Notes: a model not told the origin generated them from the letters alone. A stretch of 64,000 bases of DNA from Aeromonas rivipollensis (GCF_037811135.1 NZ_CP149130.1:2042501-2106500), one strand, 5' to 3'. Counted from the first letter of the stretch, positions 25,901 through 32,457 are shown. Made by a program: numbers and translations.

Positions 25901-27200
25901 GGTGACCAACGACAAGGGCAACACCGGCAGCGGTGGCGCCCTGGTCGACACAGACGTGCTGCCCATCGAGGTGCAGGCGGTCAACGATGCCCCTGTGACC
26001 CAGGTGCCGGGCGCCATGCAGGTGAAGGAAGATGGTTCACTGTCCCTCTCCGGGATCAGCGTGAAGGATGTGGATGCAGGCACTGCCCCCATCTCCATGG
26101 TGCTGCGGGTCGAGCACGGCGTGCTGACCCTGCTCGGGGCGGCGGGCGCCGTCTCGGTGCAGGGGGCGGGCACCAGCGAGATCACCCTGGTGGGCTCCCT
26201 TGATGATCTTAACAACCTCATCAATGGCAACCTGCATTACGAGCCGGCCAAGGACTTCTGGGGACAGGACAATCTGACCATCACCACCTCGGATCAGGGC
26301 AATACCGGGTCGGGCGGCGTCCTGACCGACAGCGCCCAGATTGGCATCCAGGTGACCGCAGAGGCAGACGATCCCCAGCTCAGCCTGGGCACCCACGACA
26401 TCCATACCCTGCAAGGGGCCTGGGTGCCACTCAACCTGAGCGCCAGCGTGGTCAACCCGGCAACCGGCGAACTCGCCATCCGCATCCAGAATCTGGGGAG
26501 CGCCCAGGTGGTGGACGAGCACGGCCAGAGCGTGGGTCATGCGGACAGCAACGGCGACTGGCTGCTGCCGGGGGATCAGTCCGTGCCCCTCTACCTCAGC
26601 GGTCTGACGGCGGGGGATCATGCCCTGACCCTGAGTGCGGAATCCAGCGCGGGTGGCAGCACCCTGAGATCGGCCGAGGAGACCCTCAACATCCACAGCC
26701 AGAGCGGCCATGACCTGCTGGGCTCGGATCAGAGTGACTGGCTGTTCGGCTCCACCGGCGACGATCGCATACTGGGCGGCCTGGGGGATGACGTGCTCCG
26801 GGGCGGTCAGGGCAACGACATCCTGATCGGTGGTGCAGGCAGCGATCTCTTCGTGTGGGGCAGTGGCGATGAGGGGACGGCGGCCTTGCCGGCCATCGAC
26901 ACCGTCACCGACTTCCACCCGGAGGAGGGGGACAAGATAGATCTGGCGGACCTGCTCAAGGGGGTGACCGACAACAGCGTGGATGGCTTGCTGGGCCACC
27001 TCTCTGCGTCTGTGACCGCCGGCAGCGGTGGCCTGAGCGACGTGAGCCTGTCGGTCTCCCCGGCGGGGGATGGTCAGGTGACCCAGCAGATCACCCTGAA
27101 GGACGTGGATCTGAGCGGCTGGAACCTGAGCGGCTCCTCCTCCCACGACATACTGCAGTCCATGCTGGATCAGCACAGCCTGATCATCCAGCACCCCTGA
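13974..27200 (+). CDS. Giant LapA-like RTX adhesin with retention module
   Basis: A 4408-residue surface adhesin of the type I-secreted, LapG-controlled kind. The chosen start (MAELRIEKPTLVTQVEG) has GGAGG at 13965-13969; an in-frame extension to 13836 lacks one. Residues 1-55 form the retention module (VEGTVLVMDADGSLHRATLG, GMRLLTEGDGRFELAD) that anchors such proteins in the outer-membrane TolC-like pore. TAAG at 100-103 matches the di-alanine site cut by LapG proteases. Two bacterial Ig-like domains (about 165-365) precede a long array of beta-sandwich repeats ending in short GD-rich linkers. Residues about 736-1458 and 1459-2181 are two nearly identical 723-residue blocks. Three cadherin-like repeats (about 3750-4140, each with QVKDVDAG and NDRGNTGSGGAL motifs) lead to RTX nonapeptides (GSTGDDRILGGLGDDVLRGG) near 4250 and a secretion-signal C-terminus. 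No secretion or lapD/lapG gene lies nearby. Confidence 0.92.
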   Translation: MAELRIEKPTLVTQVEGTVLVMDADGSLHRATLGMQLLPGMRLLTEGDGRFELADPAKTPDADQPELAQTEPNLAMDPELASLQEAIRQGADPTELFEETAAGNAAAATGGGVVGSSAGGFVVVDLNSEYTLAESGFDTDHQGAQPGDELLYSEDQDLLAAITITEPQTDDNIINADEATGVIIRGFVEDVEVGQTVTVTLIDQDGNRLTTTTVVLPGFVWEANFGDVTGKLVDGPLTIQADTQDAAGNRASDTGQTLLDTITTITLDLTDESDTGASQVDDLTRDTTPLLQGKGEPGATVTLSLGGEVLTVLTVDGNGNWQYQIPTTLADGAYDFRVDSVDIAGNRASDTLTVTVDTRAAIDIDDLDTQSLLGQGNVTLSGSTTEVEAGQRVTITLIGQNGQTLYSGSALVGSDGRWQLNGLDLSGIQGPFEVRAEVTDLAGNRVIDGAPLIGQSDTLTLSEADLAKGPVSATGSLHTGAGLDGNLQVGFGADQSALEQLGLTSQGAALSYQINGQTLTASAGGVTVFTLTLTNDGSYRILWQQSLDHGQDSQSLPFSLEYRDSDGDLVSANLTVKLVDSTPPDFTIAPISLTEDGFTQQGAVVGQSEFVVGHQADPLLADSLAFADQAATLTRLSGSGLSSDGHVLSFEFSGDRLLTGYYQDANGNRIEVLKAELDASQSGSDVKGKVTVSLNGPLDHQGSDKLSLGLSISAKEIDGDETRADLQVAINDGMDPSLGIDTGISLQEGAAGQTLDGQLPVNVGSDRLVSLNFEASQPALDGLTSGGKPTSYQVNGNQITLLDAGGKTVLTVTLDLDGKYHVKLDGVLDQPVNNNSVNLGLQVQGTDFDGDQSNLGTLNIQITDGVLPQVDPVTLTLVEDSDWSAAQTLSGDLNITAGSDPLASISFDASQPGLHGLTSGGQPVVISISGNSISGAVNGQNVFTLTLDQQGHYVFTLNQPLDQGSVDSLIKAGFTLTDSDGDTVSSSLSIAIGDGANPVISAVTGTSLTEANQGDGAVVGNMSFTVNHGADALAPDSLRFDINAIQQSLDGKYSSHGSPVTFTLDANGELVGTSADGREVLRAELDLVDNNGNWSVTTRVTLSGELDHQGSESLDLPLAITLTDKDGDRVSTQLPLTIKDGNAPGFVAGSGVSLDEGNLDGSSPLTGTGHFTVDAGSDRVSEVSFADIAEQPALTALGQSVKYELVDGDASIPGNQILKGYVEVNGVRVEVLQVEISGKLDNAASNGFDYKVTLFEGVHQANGSSTELPFKVNVVDSDKGSGNNDSTSGTLNISIAEGDKPTLSLTGVTLNEGRFDGAANNQTADDQQASGTLTIKADSDPVVDVRLTLSGQVLDASGKAITHNGETLTWQEVPGSKGHSFQGVTASGTLVLSVTLPSVPGSIAAHSSATLDYKVTVHTNLDHGADDKLNLTLPVRVTDSDGSVITGNTTAVITDAADPSLGIDGGISLQEGASGQTLDGQLPVNVGSDRLVSLNFEASQPALDGLTSGGKPTSYQVNGNVITLLDAGGKTVLTVTLDLDGKYHVKLDGVLDQPVSSNSVNLGLQVQGTDFDGDQSNLGTLNIQITDGALPQVDPVTLTLVEDSDWSAAQTLSGDLNITAGSDPLASISFDASQPGLQGLTSGGQPVVISISGNSISGAVNGQNVFTLTLDQQGHYVFTLNQPLDQGSVDSLLKAGFTLTDSDGDTVSSTLSVAIGDGANPVISAVTGTSLTEANQGDGAVVGNMSFTVNHGADALAPDSLRFDINAIQQSLDGKYSSHGSPVTFTLDANGELVGTSADGREVLRAELDLVDNNGNWSVTTRVTLSGELDHQGSESLDLPLAITLTDKDGDRVSTQLPLTIKDGNAPGFVAGSGVSLDEGNLDGSSPLTGTGHFTVDAGSDRVSEVSFADIAEQPALTALGQSVKYELVDGDASIPGNQILKGYVEVNGVRVEVLQVEISGKLDNAASNGFDYKVTLFEGVHQANGSSTELPFKVNVVDSDKGSGNNDSTSGTLNISIAEGDKPTLSLTGVTLNEGRFDGAANNQTADDQQASGTLTIKADSDPVVDVRLTLSGQVLDASGKAITHNGETLTWQEVPGSKGHSFQGVTASGTLVLSVTLPSVPGSIAAHSSATLDYQVRVHTNLDHGADDKLNLTLPVRVTDSDGSVITGNTTAVITDAADPVISSIGSVTVKESDLNGGSGQHGGTSPSGTGELAVGQVVIAAGSDRVAALQLDVARFNALNQLSSGGKAVSISADSQPGVYLGKDSGGKLIFKLTLDVSGRYTFELTGNLDHSAQGKDLLDIQLPLQALDSDGDLSGEVIGHVSVQDDVPVAVDAGKTLNQGAKVSGDLLATASEGADDAVVRSVTINGVEHPIAASGNTTIAVTDSTGQAIGTLVINAEGNYSFTAKADIDHSNNTLVQKVDFHLVDGDGDTDDGVLTLTIRDEAGKLTVSAVTGAEDAGAGDPTHGIPITMNLDIGDYDRGEFVETLLIQAPANTHGSFYFNGVALTTITQGGKTWYQVPPAAMQAVVGTNDKFELKGVTFVPDHDYSSYNDGGNPLRFPVQLQVGVTEGSKPSVLTGNLDITVQGIADKPLWDGAGTNQHYSTNEDSTGIALNVQARLTDTDGSETLSYQIKWVSGEGSLTLNGKVLTADANGLVTVSAGDINKITVVPGKDYSGDIKLVVTPVSTEKTPVVTGQETALGDPIDLIINVNPLADDAKLTVRDIQGKEDNLLDLGSKIVLAHLGDTSDGSETMFVRISGLPAGATLWLGGVAVTLDANGYYEVPYDRIGELKLEPPKDSNVDFDLGIQGVVKDTATLTDANGQTHTVVNEKVTGSQGLHVDLVGVVDEPHFNLDSTGWSQDGKGYTTTIGEDGKAPLDFKLASGETTGDGSETLNLVLEGLSEGAKVFDGNGKELTLTFAGLDAQGKPTYQVDVSSLGNLQIQPPPNSTADIHLIGHVVVTENDGDHKSFDVPLTIKVEPVIDAADYARTSHGLEDEFVVLDWQPDLTDSAEKVTHLSLSGIEPGYEIWIRVGGVETPLNVNGGAVELSDADLKSLLGGGQLLVKGPQDSDRDTNIQSHVTVTQVDVDSSATAQKVIDGNLHVDIQAVVEPDGNLVQTGGALESPDGHDIPLNGVFVFEDLDPSSDEVIDYLVISDLPPGFVVVGGINDGQGNWTVPNSALGSFSLRSPDDYRGTVTFKVSAKVIDLGDNNEGDVSAPAYREMTASAEFKDATSSGQKAASVDLDNSTPITGVEDHGVNFGTQLKSMVTLGTADIGDDELSIVLTGLPPGVSVQGLTFDFVNGEYLIKLPGGLNDLDKLTLTLPEDYAGSGLSFNVRLVNTDTVSGDTRTVEKEVSLSITPEVDIKGGADGQPELHLQVKEVNGQPSNLEDTEIHLDLSVKLADISPSVANGGLETVERVTLTVDARYGHFLDGNGQPVNTLVVNDPAALKDLVFVPREHFSGQVPLGIKVDILDTATTGTDRGSWSGNASFEVLPVNDPVQLTVKDVSGNEDGSVSLGGLGATLIDNDGSEQIVALQIKGVPDGFTLSAPAVNNGGGVWQVPVGTDFSKLTLIPPADFSGNVELTLSAFTLDKGLTMPLDTSDSFTVTVKPVGDAIIADIQDKASGTEGDVVTLNLGLETKDTQATGGSATNVHENGPEQVRVTIEGVPDGAEIRLPSGVTGTVVDLGGGVWQVTTTGGKLAAVELVTNDANGTLDLKVTAQSLDNGALGPEVSGTIQVEVSPVNDAPINVLPTDPQVAQEDKPFVIQGLQVKDVDAGSGTMEVRLSVEHGTLNLPAGSGVTVTGNGTGSLVLTGTLADLNALLSGGVTYQGNGDFHGNDALTMITNDRGNTGSGGALSDTDVLPIEVQPVNDAPVNLLPGTPQVAQEDTPFVIKGLQVQDVDAGSSPMEVRLSVLHGTLVLADGSGVTVVGSGSDTLVLSGSQDAINALLAGGVTYQGEQDFNGQDALTMVTNDKGNTGSGGALVDTDVLPIEVQAVNDAPVTQVPGAMQVKEDGSLSLSGISVKDVDAGTAPISMVLRVEHGVLTLLGAAGAVSVQGAGTSEITLVGSLDDLNNLINGNLHYEPAKDFWGQDNLTITTSDQGNTGSGGVLTDSAQIGIQVTAEADDPQLSLGTHDIHTLQGAWVPLNLSASVVNPATGELAIRIQNLGSAQVVDEHGQSVGHADSNGDWLLPGDQSVPLYLSGLTAGDHALTLSAESSAGGSTLRSAEETLNIHSQSGHDLLGSDQSDWLFGSTGDDRILGGLGDDVLRGGQGNDILIGGAGSDLFVWGSGDEGTAALPAIDTVTDFHPEEGDKIDLADLLKGVTDNSVDGLLGHLSASVTAGSGGLSDVSLSVSPAGDGQVTQQITLKDVDLSGWNLSGSSSHDILQSMLDQHSLIIQHP
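16180..20517 (+). repeat. Two tandem copies of a 2169-bp unit inside the adhesin gene
   Basis: The sequence from about 16180 to 18348 is repeated from about 18349 to 20517 with a period of exactly 2169 bases (723 codons), so the reading frame is kept. Junctions are MDPSLGIDTGISLQEG, then ADPSLGIDGGISLQEG, then ADPVISSIG. About 1 kb in the middle of each copy (near 16972-17987 and 19141-20156) looks base-for-base identical, while scattered differences sit in the first third and at the end. Each unit holds about five beta-sandwich repeats. Confidence 0.93.
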
Positions 27201-27223
27201 ATCTGAGGGAGACAGCTCCATGG

Positions 27224-27254
27224 AAAAGAGCCGGCAATTGCCGGCTCTTTTTTT
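27224..27254 (+). terminator. Rho-independent terminator of the adhesin gene
   Basis: AAAAGAGCCGGCAA and TTGCCGGCTCTTTT form a perfect palindrome followed by a continuous run of T. It lies 24 bases after the adhesin stop; the A run on the left allows function for glpC from the other side as well. Confidence 0.92.
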
Positions 27255-27347
27255 ATCACTGCCTGTTTGTTACTGCGGGTTGATCACCGCGTAACCGGAT
27301 CTCTGCGTGGATTGTTTTTTTTGTTATCAGTGGGGCACCTGGGTCTG

Positions 27348-28550
27348 TCAGGCCAGCGCCTGGGCCAGCAGGTGGATCGGATGCTCGCAGCGGAAGGCGG
27401 TGCTCATCTCGATCTGCCACTTGCAGGTCTCGCAGTCGGTGATCACCAGATCGGGGGAGAGGCGGTTGATCTGATCAAAGAGCCCTTCACCTATGGTCTG
27501 GCTGGTTTCGTAGTTCTCCGACTTGAAGCCGTAGGTGCCGGCGATGCCGCAGCACTGGGAGTCGAGCACAGTCACCTTGACCCCGGGAATGGCGCGCAGC
27601 AATTCGAGGGTGTAGATGACGCCCCCCATCTTCTCCATGTGGCAGGGGGTGTGGTAGGCAATGTGCAGATTGAGCGGTTTCATCGCCGGTTTGTTGCCCT
27701 TGTAGAACTCGTTCCACAGGAAGCGGGTCACCAGGGAGATGCGATCCCGCACCTTGCGGTTGTCCTGCTCCAGCAGGTGGGGGTATTCGTCCCTCAGGGT
27801 GAAGCCGCAGGTGGAGGAAGTGGCCAGGAGCGGCATCTCGTTGCCCAGCAGGCTGTTCTCCATCTGCTTGATGTTGAAGGCCGCCTGCTGCTTGGCCTTG
27901 TCCATGAAGCCGTTGGCAATGAGCGGCACGCCGCAGCACTTCTCCCGTTCCAGCAATTGCACACCGATGTTCATGGCGTTGAGCACCTGTACCAGCTCCT
28001 TGCCGAGCTGCGGGTGGTTGTAGTTGACGTAGCAGCCGTGGAAGTAGGCGATCTGGCGCTCATAGCTGGCCTGGGTGGCCTTCTGCTTCTTGTACCAGCC
28101 GCGGAAGGTGCCCTGGGAATACTTGGGCAGATCCCGGTGGGAGGAGACCCCCAGCGCCTTGTCCAGCACTAGCTTCATCGGCTTGAGGCCGGTGGTGAAG
28201 TTGACCACGGGGGCCATCAGGGTGGACATGCTGCCCATCAGGTCGGTGTGGGAGAGCACGAACTCGCGGATCCCTGGTTTGAAGCCGCTGTACTGGTGCT
28301 TGGCTTTGGCAATGATGTCGCCGATGCGCACCCCGCTCGGGCAGGCCACTTCACAGCGCTTGCAGTTGGTGCAGTGCTTGAGGGCGCTGTCAAAGAGCTC
28401 CGGGCTCTTGATCCGCAGCCGCTCCCCATCCGGGCCCGCCTGCTTGGGGCCCGGGTAGGCCGGGTTGGCCTTGGCCACCGGGCAGTAGGCGGTACAGACG
28501 GTGCATTTGATGCACTGATCGAAGGTTTGATTGGCGTGATCCAGTAGCAT
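27348..28550 (-). CDS. glpC: Anaerobic glycerol-3-phosphate dehydrogenase subunit C
   Basis: The membrane-associated iron-sulfur subunit that passes electrons from GlpAB to the quinone pool. The 400-residue protein has two N-terminal [4Fe-4S] clusters (CIKCTVCTAYCPVAKANP and CTNCKRCEVACPSG) and two CCG domains with the CCGVPL and HTPCHMEK...CCGIAGTYG signatures, as in GlpC and heterodisulfide reductase HdrB-like proteins. It is the third gene of the leftward glpABC operon, 51 bases after glpB. E. coli GlpC is of similar size. Confidence 0.95.
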   Translation of the reverse strand: MLLDHANQTFDQCIKCTVCTAYCPVAKANPAYPGPKQAGPDGERLRIKSPELFDSALKHCTNCKRCEVACPSGVRIGDIIAKAKHQYSGFKPGIREFVLSHTDLMGSMSTLMAPVVNFTTGLKPMKLVLDKALGVSSHRDLPKYSQGTFRGWYKKQKATQASYERQIAYFHGCYVNYNHPQLGKELVQVLNAMNIGVQLLEREKCCGVPLIANGFMDKAKQQAAFNIKQMENSLLGNEMPLLATSSTCGFTLRDEYPHLLEQDNRKVRDRISLVTRFLWNEFYKGNKPAMKPLNLHIAYHTPCHMEKMGGVIYTLELLRAIPGVKVTVLDSQCCGIAGTYGFKSENYETSQTIGEGLFDQINRLSPDLVITDCETCKWQIEMSTAFRCEHPIHLLAQALA

Positions 28551-28601
28551 GTCAGTTCTCCTCCCGGCGATGATGAAGACACGGGATATGGGACGAAGTA
28601 A

Positions 28602-29882
28602 TCATTGGGCCGTGCCCAGGATATGACCGGCGGCCTGCCAGCCGGTGGCGACCGCGACCCCGGAGCCTGAACCTTCTCGCACGGGATCGTAGTGGGCCAG
28701 CACGCTGCCGGCGCCATAGAGGTTGGCAAGGGGTTTGCCGCCGCGCAGCACCCGCAGCTGGTCGTCCGTCTTGACACCGAAGCCCATGAAGGGGTGGTGA
28801 TCGAACAGGCGGCGACCGGCCCAGGCGTCGCGCTCGGAGAGGCTCAAGACGTCGGCGTCGAAGATGGGCTCGCGAATGCCCCCAAGGCGGGACTCCAGGC
28901 CGCGGCTGAAGAAGCTGCCTGAGGCGAGCACGAAGTGGTCCGCCTCGAACAGCTGATCGTCGCCATTCTGGCTGTGTACGCCGATCACCCGATCGCCGTC
29001 GTAGCGGGCGCCCAGCACCCGCTCGCTGGTGAGGAAGGTGCCGCCGAGGGCCAGGAAGCGGCGCTTGAGGGCCTCCTGCATCCGCATCCCGATGAGGGAC
29101 GGCGGCATGGTGGCCACCTCCTTGATGGTGCAGCCGGTGCGTGCCTCGAGCTCGGCCAGGCGGGGGCCGACCAGCCCCAGCGACAGGCAGGCGGGCAGCA
29201 CTATATGGCGGCAGCCCGGCTCGCCACTCTCCTTGACCATGCGGCCTATCTCGCGGGCCAGATCCGTCAGCAGGTCCTGCTTGTCGTGCTGCTGCCTGTC
29301 AAACAGACGGGCGATGTCGGCGGAGCGAAACTCGTGGGGATTGCGGCTGAACGCGGCGAGCTGGGGCAGACGAATTTCGCCAGTCAGGATGCGGCAGTGG
29401 GCGAAGCGCGCGTGGGTTGCCAGATTGGCCGCCGCCAGCGCCGGGTGGAAGTCGCGAAAGCCCTCGAGCGTCGCCAGCAGCAGGACGTCCGGTGCGGGGG
29501 CTTCTGTGACGCAGGCGCAGGTCTCGGGAGAGAGCCAGGTGGATTTCAGGGTGCCGATGGGGGTGAGGCGTTGGTGGTTGTGCTCCTGGCGAAACAGGGG
29601 CAAGCCCTGCAGGGCGCAGTGGCGCTGCAGATCCGCGAGGCTCGCCTCGATATTTTGCATCCCCACCTTGCTGTAGGGGTGATCCGGATGGGCCGCCATA
29701 AAGGCGGGCAGGGCGGCGCGGGGATCTCCCTCGCTCTCCAGCAGATCCACCGAGCCGGAGGAGAAGTGCAGGGCGCTCTGGCCCGAGGCCATCAGCAGGG
29801 TCTTCTGGCCGGCCTCGGCCAGGCGCAGGGCCGCCGAGAGGCCCGCCATGCCGCCGCCTATCACGATAGTGTCAAATTTCAT
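28602..29882 (-). CDS. glpB: Anaerobic glycerol-3-phosphate dehydrogenase subunit B
   Basis: Flavin-binding subunit of the GlpABC complex, 426 residues from the ATG at 29882 (MKFDTIVIGGGMAGLSAALRL). The frame stays open upstream to 30095, but that part is only the shadow of glpA. This start overlaps the glpA stop by 11 bases, normal for this operon. The N-terminal GGGMAGL dinucleotide-binding motif and the C-terminal NLYGAGSVLAHYDPVREGSGSGVAVATG block fit GlpB. Its role is electron transfer from GlpA to GlpC during anaerobic growth on glycerol or glycerol-3-phosphate. Confidence 0.94.
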   Translation of the reverse strand: MKFDTIVIGGGMAGLSAALRLAEAGQKTLLMASGQSALHFSSGSVDLLESEGDPRAALPAFMAAHPDHPYSKVGMQNIEASLADLQRHCALQGLPLFRQEHNHQRLTPIGTLKSTWLSPETCACVTEAPAPDVLLLATLEGFRDFHPALAAANLATHARFAHCRILTGEIRLPQLAAFSRNPHEFRSADIARLFDRQQHDKQDLLTDLAREIGRMVKESGEPGCRHIVLPACLSLGLVGPRLAELEARTGCTIKEVATMPPSLIGMRMQEALKRRFLALGGTFLTSERVLGARYDGDRVIGVHSQNGDDQLFEADHFVLASGSFFSRGLESRLGGIREPIFDADVLSLSERDAWAGRRLFDHHPFMGFGVKTDDQLRVLRGGKPLANLYGAGSVLAHYDPVREGSGSGVAVATGWQAAGHILGTAQ

Positions 29883-31551
29883 GGCTGCGCTCCTTGGTGG
29901 GTTTTGCGGTGCTGGCATCGAGCGGGAAGGGCGGCTCGGCCACCAGATGGGGGGCCGTCCATTCCCCCAGGCCAAAGAGCCCTTCGTAGATCCAGTAGGT
30001 AAACTCCGCCTCCCGCAGGGCATCCCCCCAGAGCACCGGGCGGGTGCCCTTGTAACGCTCCTCCAGGAACTGGCGCAGCATGACGCAGGCCTCACGGCCG
30101 TCGGCCTTGCCGTACTCCTGCATCAGACCGGCGGCGCGGTAGGCGCACAGCTCCCCCTGACAGGGCCCCATGCCGAGGCGAGTGCGGCGGCGCAGATCCA
30201 CCAGGTTGTCCACGTCGAGCTCGCGCAGGGCGTATTCGATTTCGCCTGCGGTCACCATCTCGCACTCGCAGATGAGGGCGTTGGCCTTGGGGTTGTCCCG
30301 GAAGAAGGCGATGACCCGCTCGCCGTGGCGGTACTGGGCAGAGCCTTCGGCGGGCACGGAGAGGCCGGGGGCCGAGACCTTCTCCGGATCCCGCGAGCCG
30401 GGCAGATTGAGTTCGGCGGTGCGGCAGGGCCGGGAGTTGCCCAGCTTGTTGGCGACGAGATCGGTGGCCCACTCCGCCATCAGGCGGTAGGTCATCAGCT
30501 TGCCGCCGGTGATGGTGTTGAAGCCTTTGAGGCCGTCGCGATCGCTGTGATCCAGCAACACTATGCCGCGACTGATGTTGCGGCCGGTGTCGTCACCGTC
30601 CACCGCCACCAGCGGGCGTACCCCGGCGTAGGCGCGCAGCAGACGGGTGCGCGCCATGATGGGGGCAAGCTTGATCCCCTCGCGCAGCAGCACCTCCACC
30701 TCTTCGGGTTCGACGGTGAGCTGGTCAATCTTGTTGTAATCGATGCGGCTGGAGGTGGTGCCGATGAGGGAGATGGTATCGCCCGGCACCAGAATGTCCG
30801 CATCCGCCGGTTTGCGAGCGCGGTTGAGCACCAGCTGGTTGATGCGGTAATCCATAATGAGCAGGGAGCCCTTGGCCGGGAACATGCGGATGCCGAGATC
30901 GGCGTATTCGCAGATTTGCTGGCCCCAGATGCCGGCGGCGTTGATCACCTCCTGACACTCCACCTCGAACGCCTCGCCGGTGCGGGTGTTGATGGCCTTG
31001 ACCCCGTGCACCCGATCTTGCGTGCGGAGCAGCCCCAGCACCTTGCTGTGGGTGAAGATGCGGGCGCCGTGTTCCTTGGCGTCCAAGACGTTTGCGGCGG
31101 CCAGGCGGAAAGGATCGACGGTGCCATCCGGCACATGAATGGCGCCTATCATCGCCGGGTTGGCGTTGGGTTCGAGGCGCAGCGCCTCGCGGGGATCGAG
31201 CTGGCGGGTCTCTATGCCCGCCAGGGCACAGGCATCCATAAAGGTACTTTGGAAGTGGATGTCATCTTCCGGCAGGGTGAGGAAGAGGCCGCCGGTCGCC
31301 TCCACGCAGTGGCTGGCGATCCGCTTGAGGATGCGGTTCTCCTGAATGCACTCGCGGGCGGACTCAGGATCCGTCACCGCGTAGCGGGCCCCCGAATGGA
31401 GCAGGCCGTGGTTGCGCCCCGTGGTGCCTGCGGCTATGTCATCCCGCTCCAGCAGGATGCAGTCGATGCCGCGCAGCGCGCAATCGCGCATGATGCCGGC
31501 CCCGGTAGCGCCGCCGCCTATGATGACGACTTCTGTGGTTATTCTTTTCAT
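29872..31551 (-). CDS. glpA: Anaerobic glycerol-3-phosphate dehydrogenase subunit A
   Basis: Catalytic FAD subunit oxidising sn-glycerol-3-phosphate to dihydroxyacetone phosphate. The 559-residue protein has the FAD motif IIGGGATGAGIMRDCALRG at the N-terminus and a C-terminal BFD-like [2Fe-2S] domain (CECEMVTAGEIEYAL, GMGPCQGELCAYRAAG), which aerobic GlpD lacks; this separates GlpA from GlpD. I use ATG 31551 (MKRITTEVV), comparable with E. coli GlpA; ATG 31566 five codons upstream is possible, and neither has a strong ribosome-binding site. It is the first gene of the operon, behind a GlpR-like operator and a perfect CRP core, suggesting repression without glycerol-3-phosphate and catabolite control. 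Confidence 0.94.
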   Translation of the reverse strand: MKRITTEVVIIGGGATGAGIMRDCALRGIDCILLERDDIAAGTTGRNHGLLHSGARYAVTDPESARECIQENRILKRIASHCVEATGGLFLTLPEDDIHFQSTFMDACALAGIETRQLDPREALRLEPNANPAMIGAIHVPDGTVDPFRLAAANVLDAKEHGARIFTHSKVLGLLRTQDRVHGVKAINTRTGEAFEVECQEVINAAGIWGQQICEYADLGIRMFPAKGSLLIMDYRINQLVLNRARKPADADILVPGDTISLIGTTSSRIDYNKIDQLTVEPEEVEVLLREGIKLAPIMARTRLLRAYAGVRPLVAVDGDDTGRNISRGIVLLDHSDRDGLKGFNTITGGKLMTYRLMAEWATDLVANKLGNSRPCRTAELNLPGSRDPEKVSAPGLSVPAEGSAQYRHGERVIAFFRDNPKANALICECEMVTAGEIEYALRELDVDNLVDLRRRTRLGMGPCQGELCAYRAAGLMQEYGKADGREACVMLRQFLEERYKGTRPVLWGDALREAEFTYWIYEGLFGLGEWTAPHLVAEPPFPLDASTAKPTKERSHEI

Positions 31552-31628
31552 TCTTGCCCGTCTCATCTCGTCCAGATGGGGCCAGTGTGGCGCCTGTCTG
31601 GCTGAAAATGTTTGATATGGGCCAAATT

Positions 31629-31648
31629 AATGTTCGCAAACGCTCACT
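31629..31648. promoter_or_regulatory. GlpR-like operator upstream of glpA
   Basis: AATGTTCGCAAACGCTCACT fits the E. coli GlpR operator pattern WATGTTCGWT-AWCGAACATW in most of its first half and 7 of 10 positions of the second. A further GAGCGAAC half-site lies at 31664-31671. Position, 80-100 bases before the glpA start, suits repression of the operon. Confidence 0.6.
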
Positions 31649-31671
31649 AATGGTGAGGTTGATGAGCGAAC

Positions 31672-31687
31672 TGTGACCATAGTCACA
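31672..31687. promoter_or_regulatory. CRP site upstream of glpA
   Basis: TGTGACCATAGTCACA is a perfect TGTGA-N6-TCACA CRP core, next to the GlpR-like operators, about 130 bases before glpA. cAMP-CRP activation of glp operons is well established in enterobacteria. Confidence 0.75.
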
Positions 31688-31870
31688 TCCCGATCAGGGC
31701 GGGGCCAGGGCCGGCCCCTCAAAAAAGAGAAGAGCGGTAAGGGGAATACGGGATAGAGCAGAGAGTCGAGAGCAAAGAACCGAGCAGAGAGAGGAAGGGA
31801 CAGATGGCGGCTCGCCCCAGATGGACGGCGGGGAGGCGATGGCCGCCCCGCAGCCGCGTGGGCCAGGTTC

Positions 31871-32326
31871 TCAGCCGCAGCACTTCTTGAACTTCTTGCC
31901 GCTGCCACAGGGGCAGGGGTCGTTGCGACCGACCCGCAGGGGGGCGGGATCCTGCTCGCCGTCGGTGTAGACCCAGCGCCCCTGATGGCGCACGAAGCGG
32001 GAGCGCTCATGCAGGCAGTGGCGCTCGTCCCCCTCCAGAAACCAGGCCTTGAACTCCACCATGCCGGTCTCATCGGCTGGGCCACCCTGGGCGGCGATGA
32101 TCTCGAGACCGTTCCAGTTGGTATCGGTGTGGGAGAGCTGCTCCGCGGTCAGTCCGTTCAGATAGTCCGGGTGCCAGCTGTGGACCAGGTACTCTCCCAG
32201 CCCCAGCACGAAGGCGCTGTAGCGGGAGCGCATCAGCTGCTCGGCGGTGGTGGCGGCCTGGCCTTCGTGAAGCGCGCCGCAGCATTGGGGGAGGGAAAGA
32301 GAGGAACCGCAAGGACATTGGCTCAT
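31871..32326 (-). CDS. ychJ: YchJ family protein with two SEC-C-type zinc motifs
   Basis: A 151-residue soluble protein. SEC-C-type metal-binding motifs lie at both ends: [14 protein letters not shown] at residues 4-17 and the canonical [17 protein letters not shown] at the C-terminus. Between them is the NTF2-like YchJ middle domain ([28 protein letters not shown]). Its precise function is not established. It stands alone on the minus strand; a weak flagellar-type promoter for the neighbouring chemoreceptor may lie in its upstream region. Confidence 0.93.
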   Translation of the reverse strand: MSQCPCGSSLSLPQCCGALHEGQAATTAEQLMRSRYSAFVLGLGEYLVHSWHPDYLNGLTAEQLSHTDTNWNGLEIIAAQGGPADETGMVEFKAWFLEGDERHCLHERSRFVRHQGRWVYTDGEQDPAPLRVGRNDPCPCGSGKKFKKCCG

Positions 32327-32457
32327 GGGTCAGTTCATCGGGTCGATAATAGAAGGTGGCGGGATTGTAGCTAAGGCACTTCCCCTTCGGCCAGCACTCC
32401 ATGGCTGAGCGAGTAGGAACGAAGCACCCACAATAAAATGGCTAAAGGAAGTACAAG

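Larger units (their letters stand above)
31552..31870. other. Control region of glpABC and ychJ 3' flank
   Basis: The first 140 bases hold the GlpR-like and CRP sites. The remainder (31690-31870) is purine-rich on the plus strand, with a GC-rich imperfect hairpin near 31825-31850, and shows no gene that I can support. Confidence 0.55.

Noticed and set aside
31698..31725. Rho-independent terminator in the GC-rich palindrome near 31.7 kb
   Set aside because: GGCCGGCC forms only a short dyad and the A run after it is on the wrong side for the leftward ychJ gene; not strong enough to list.
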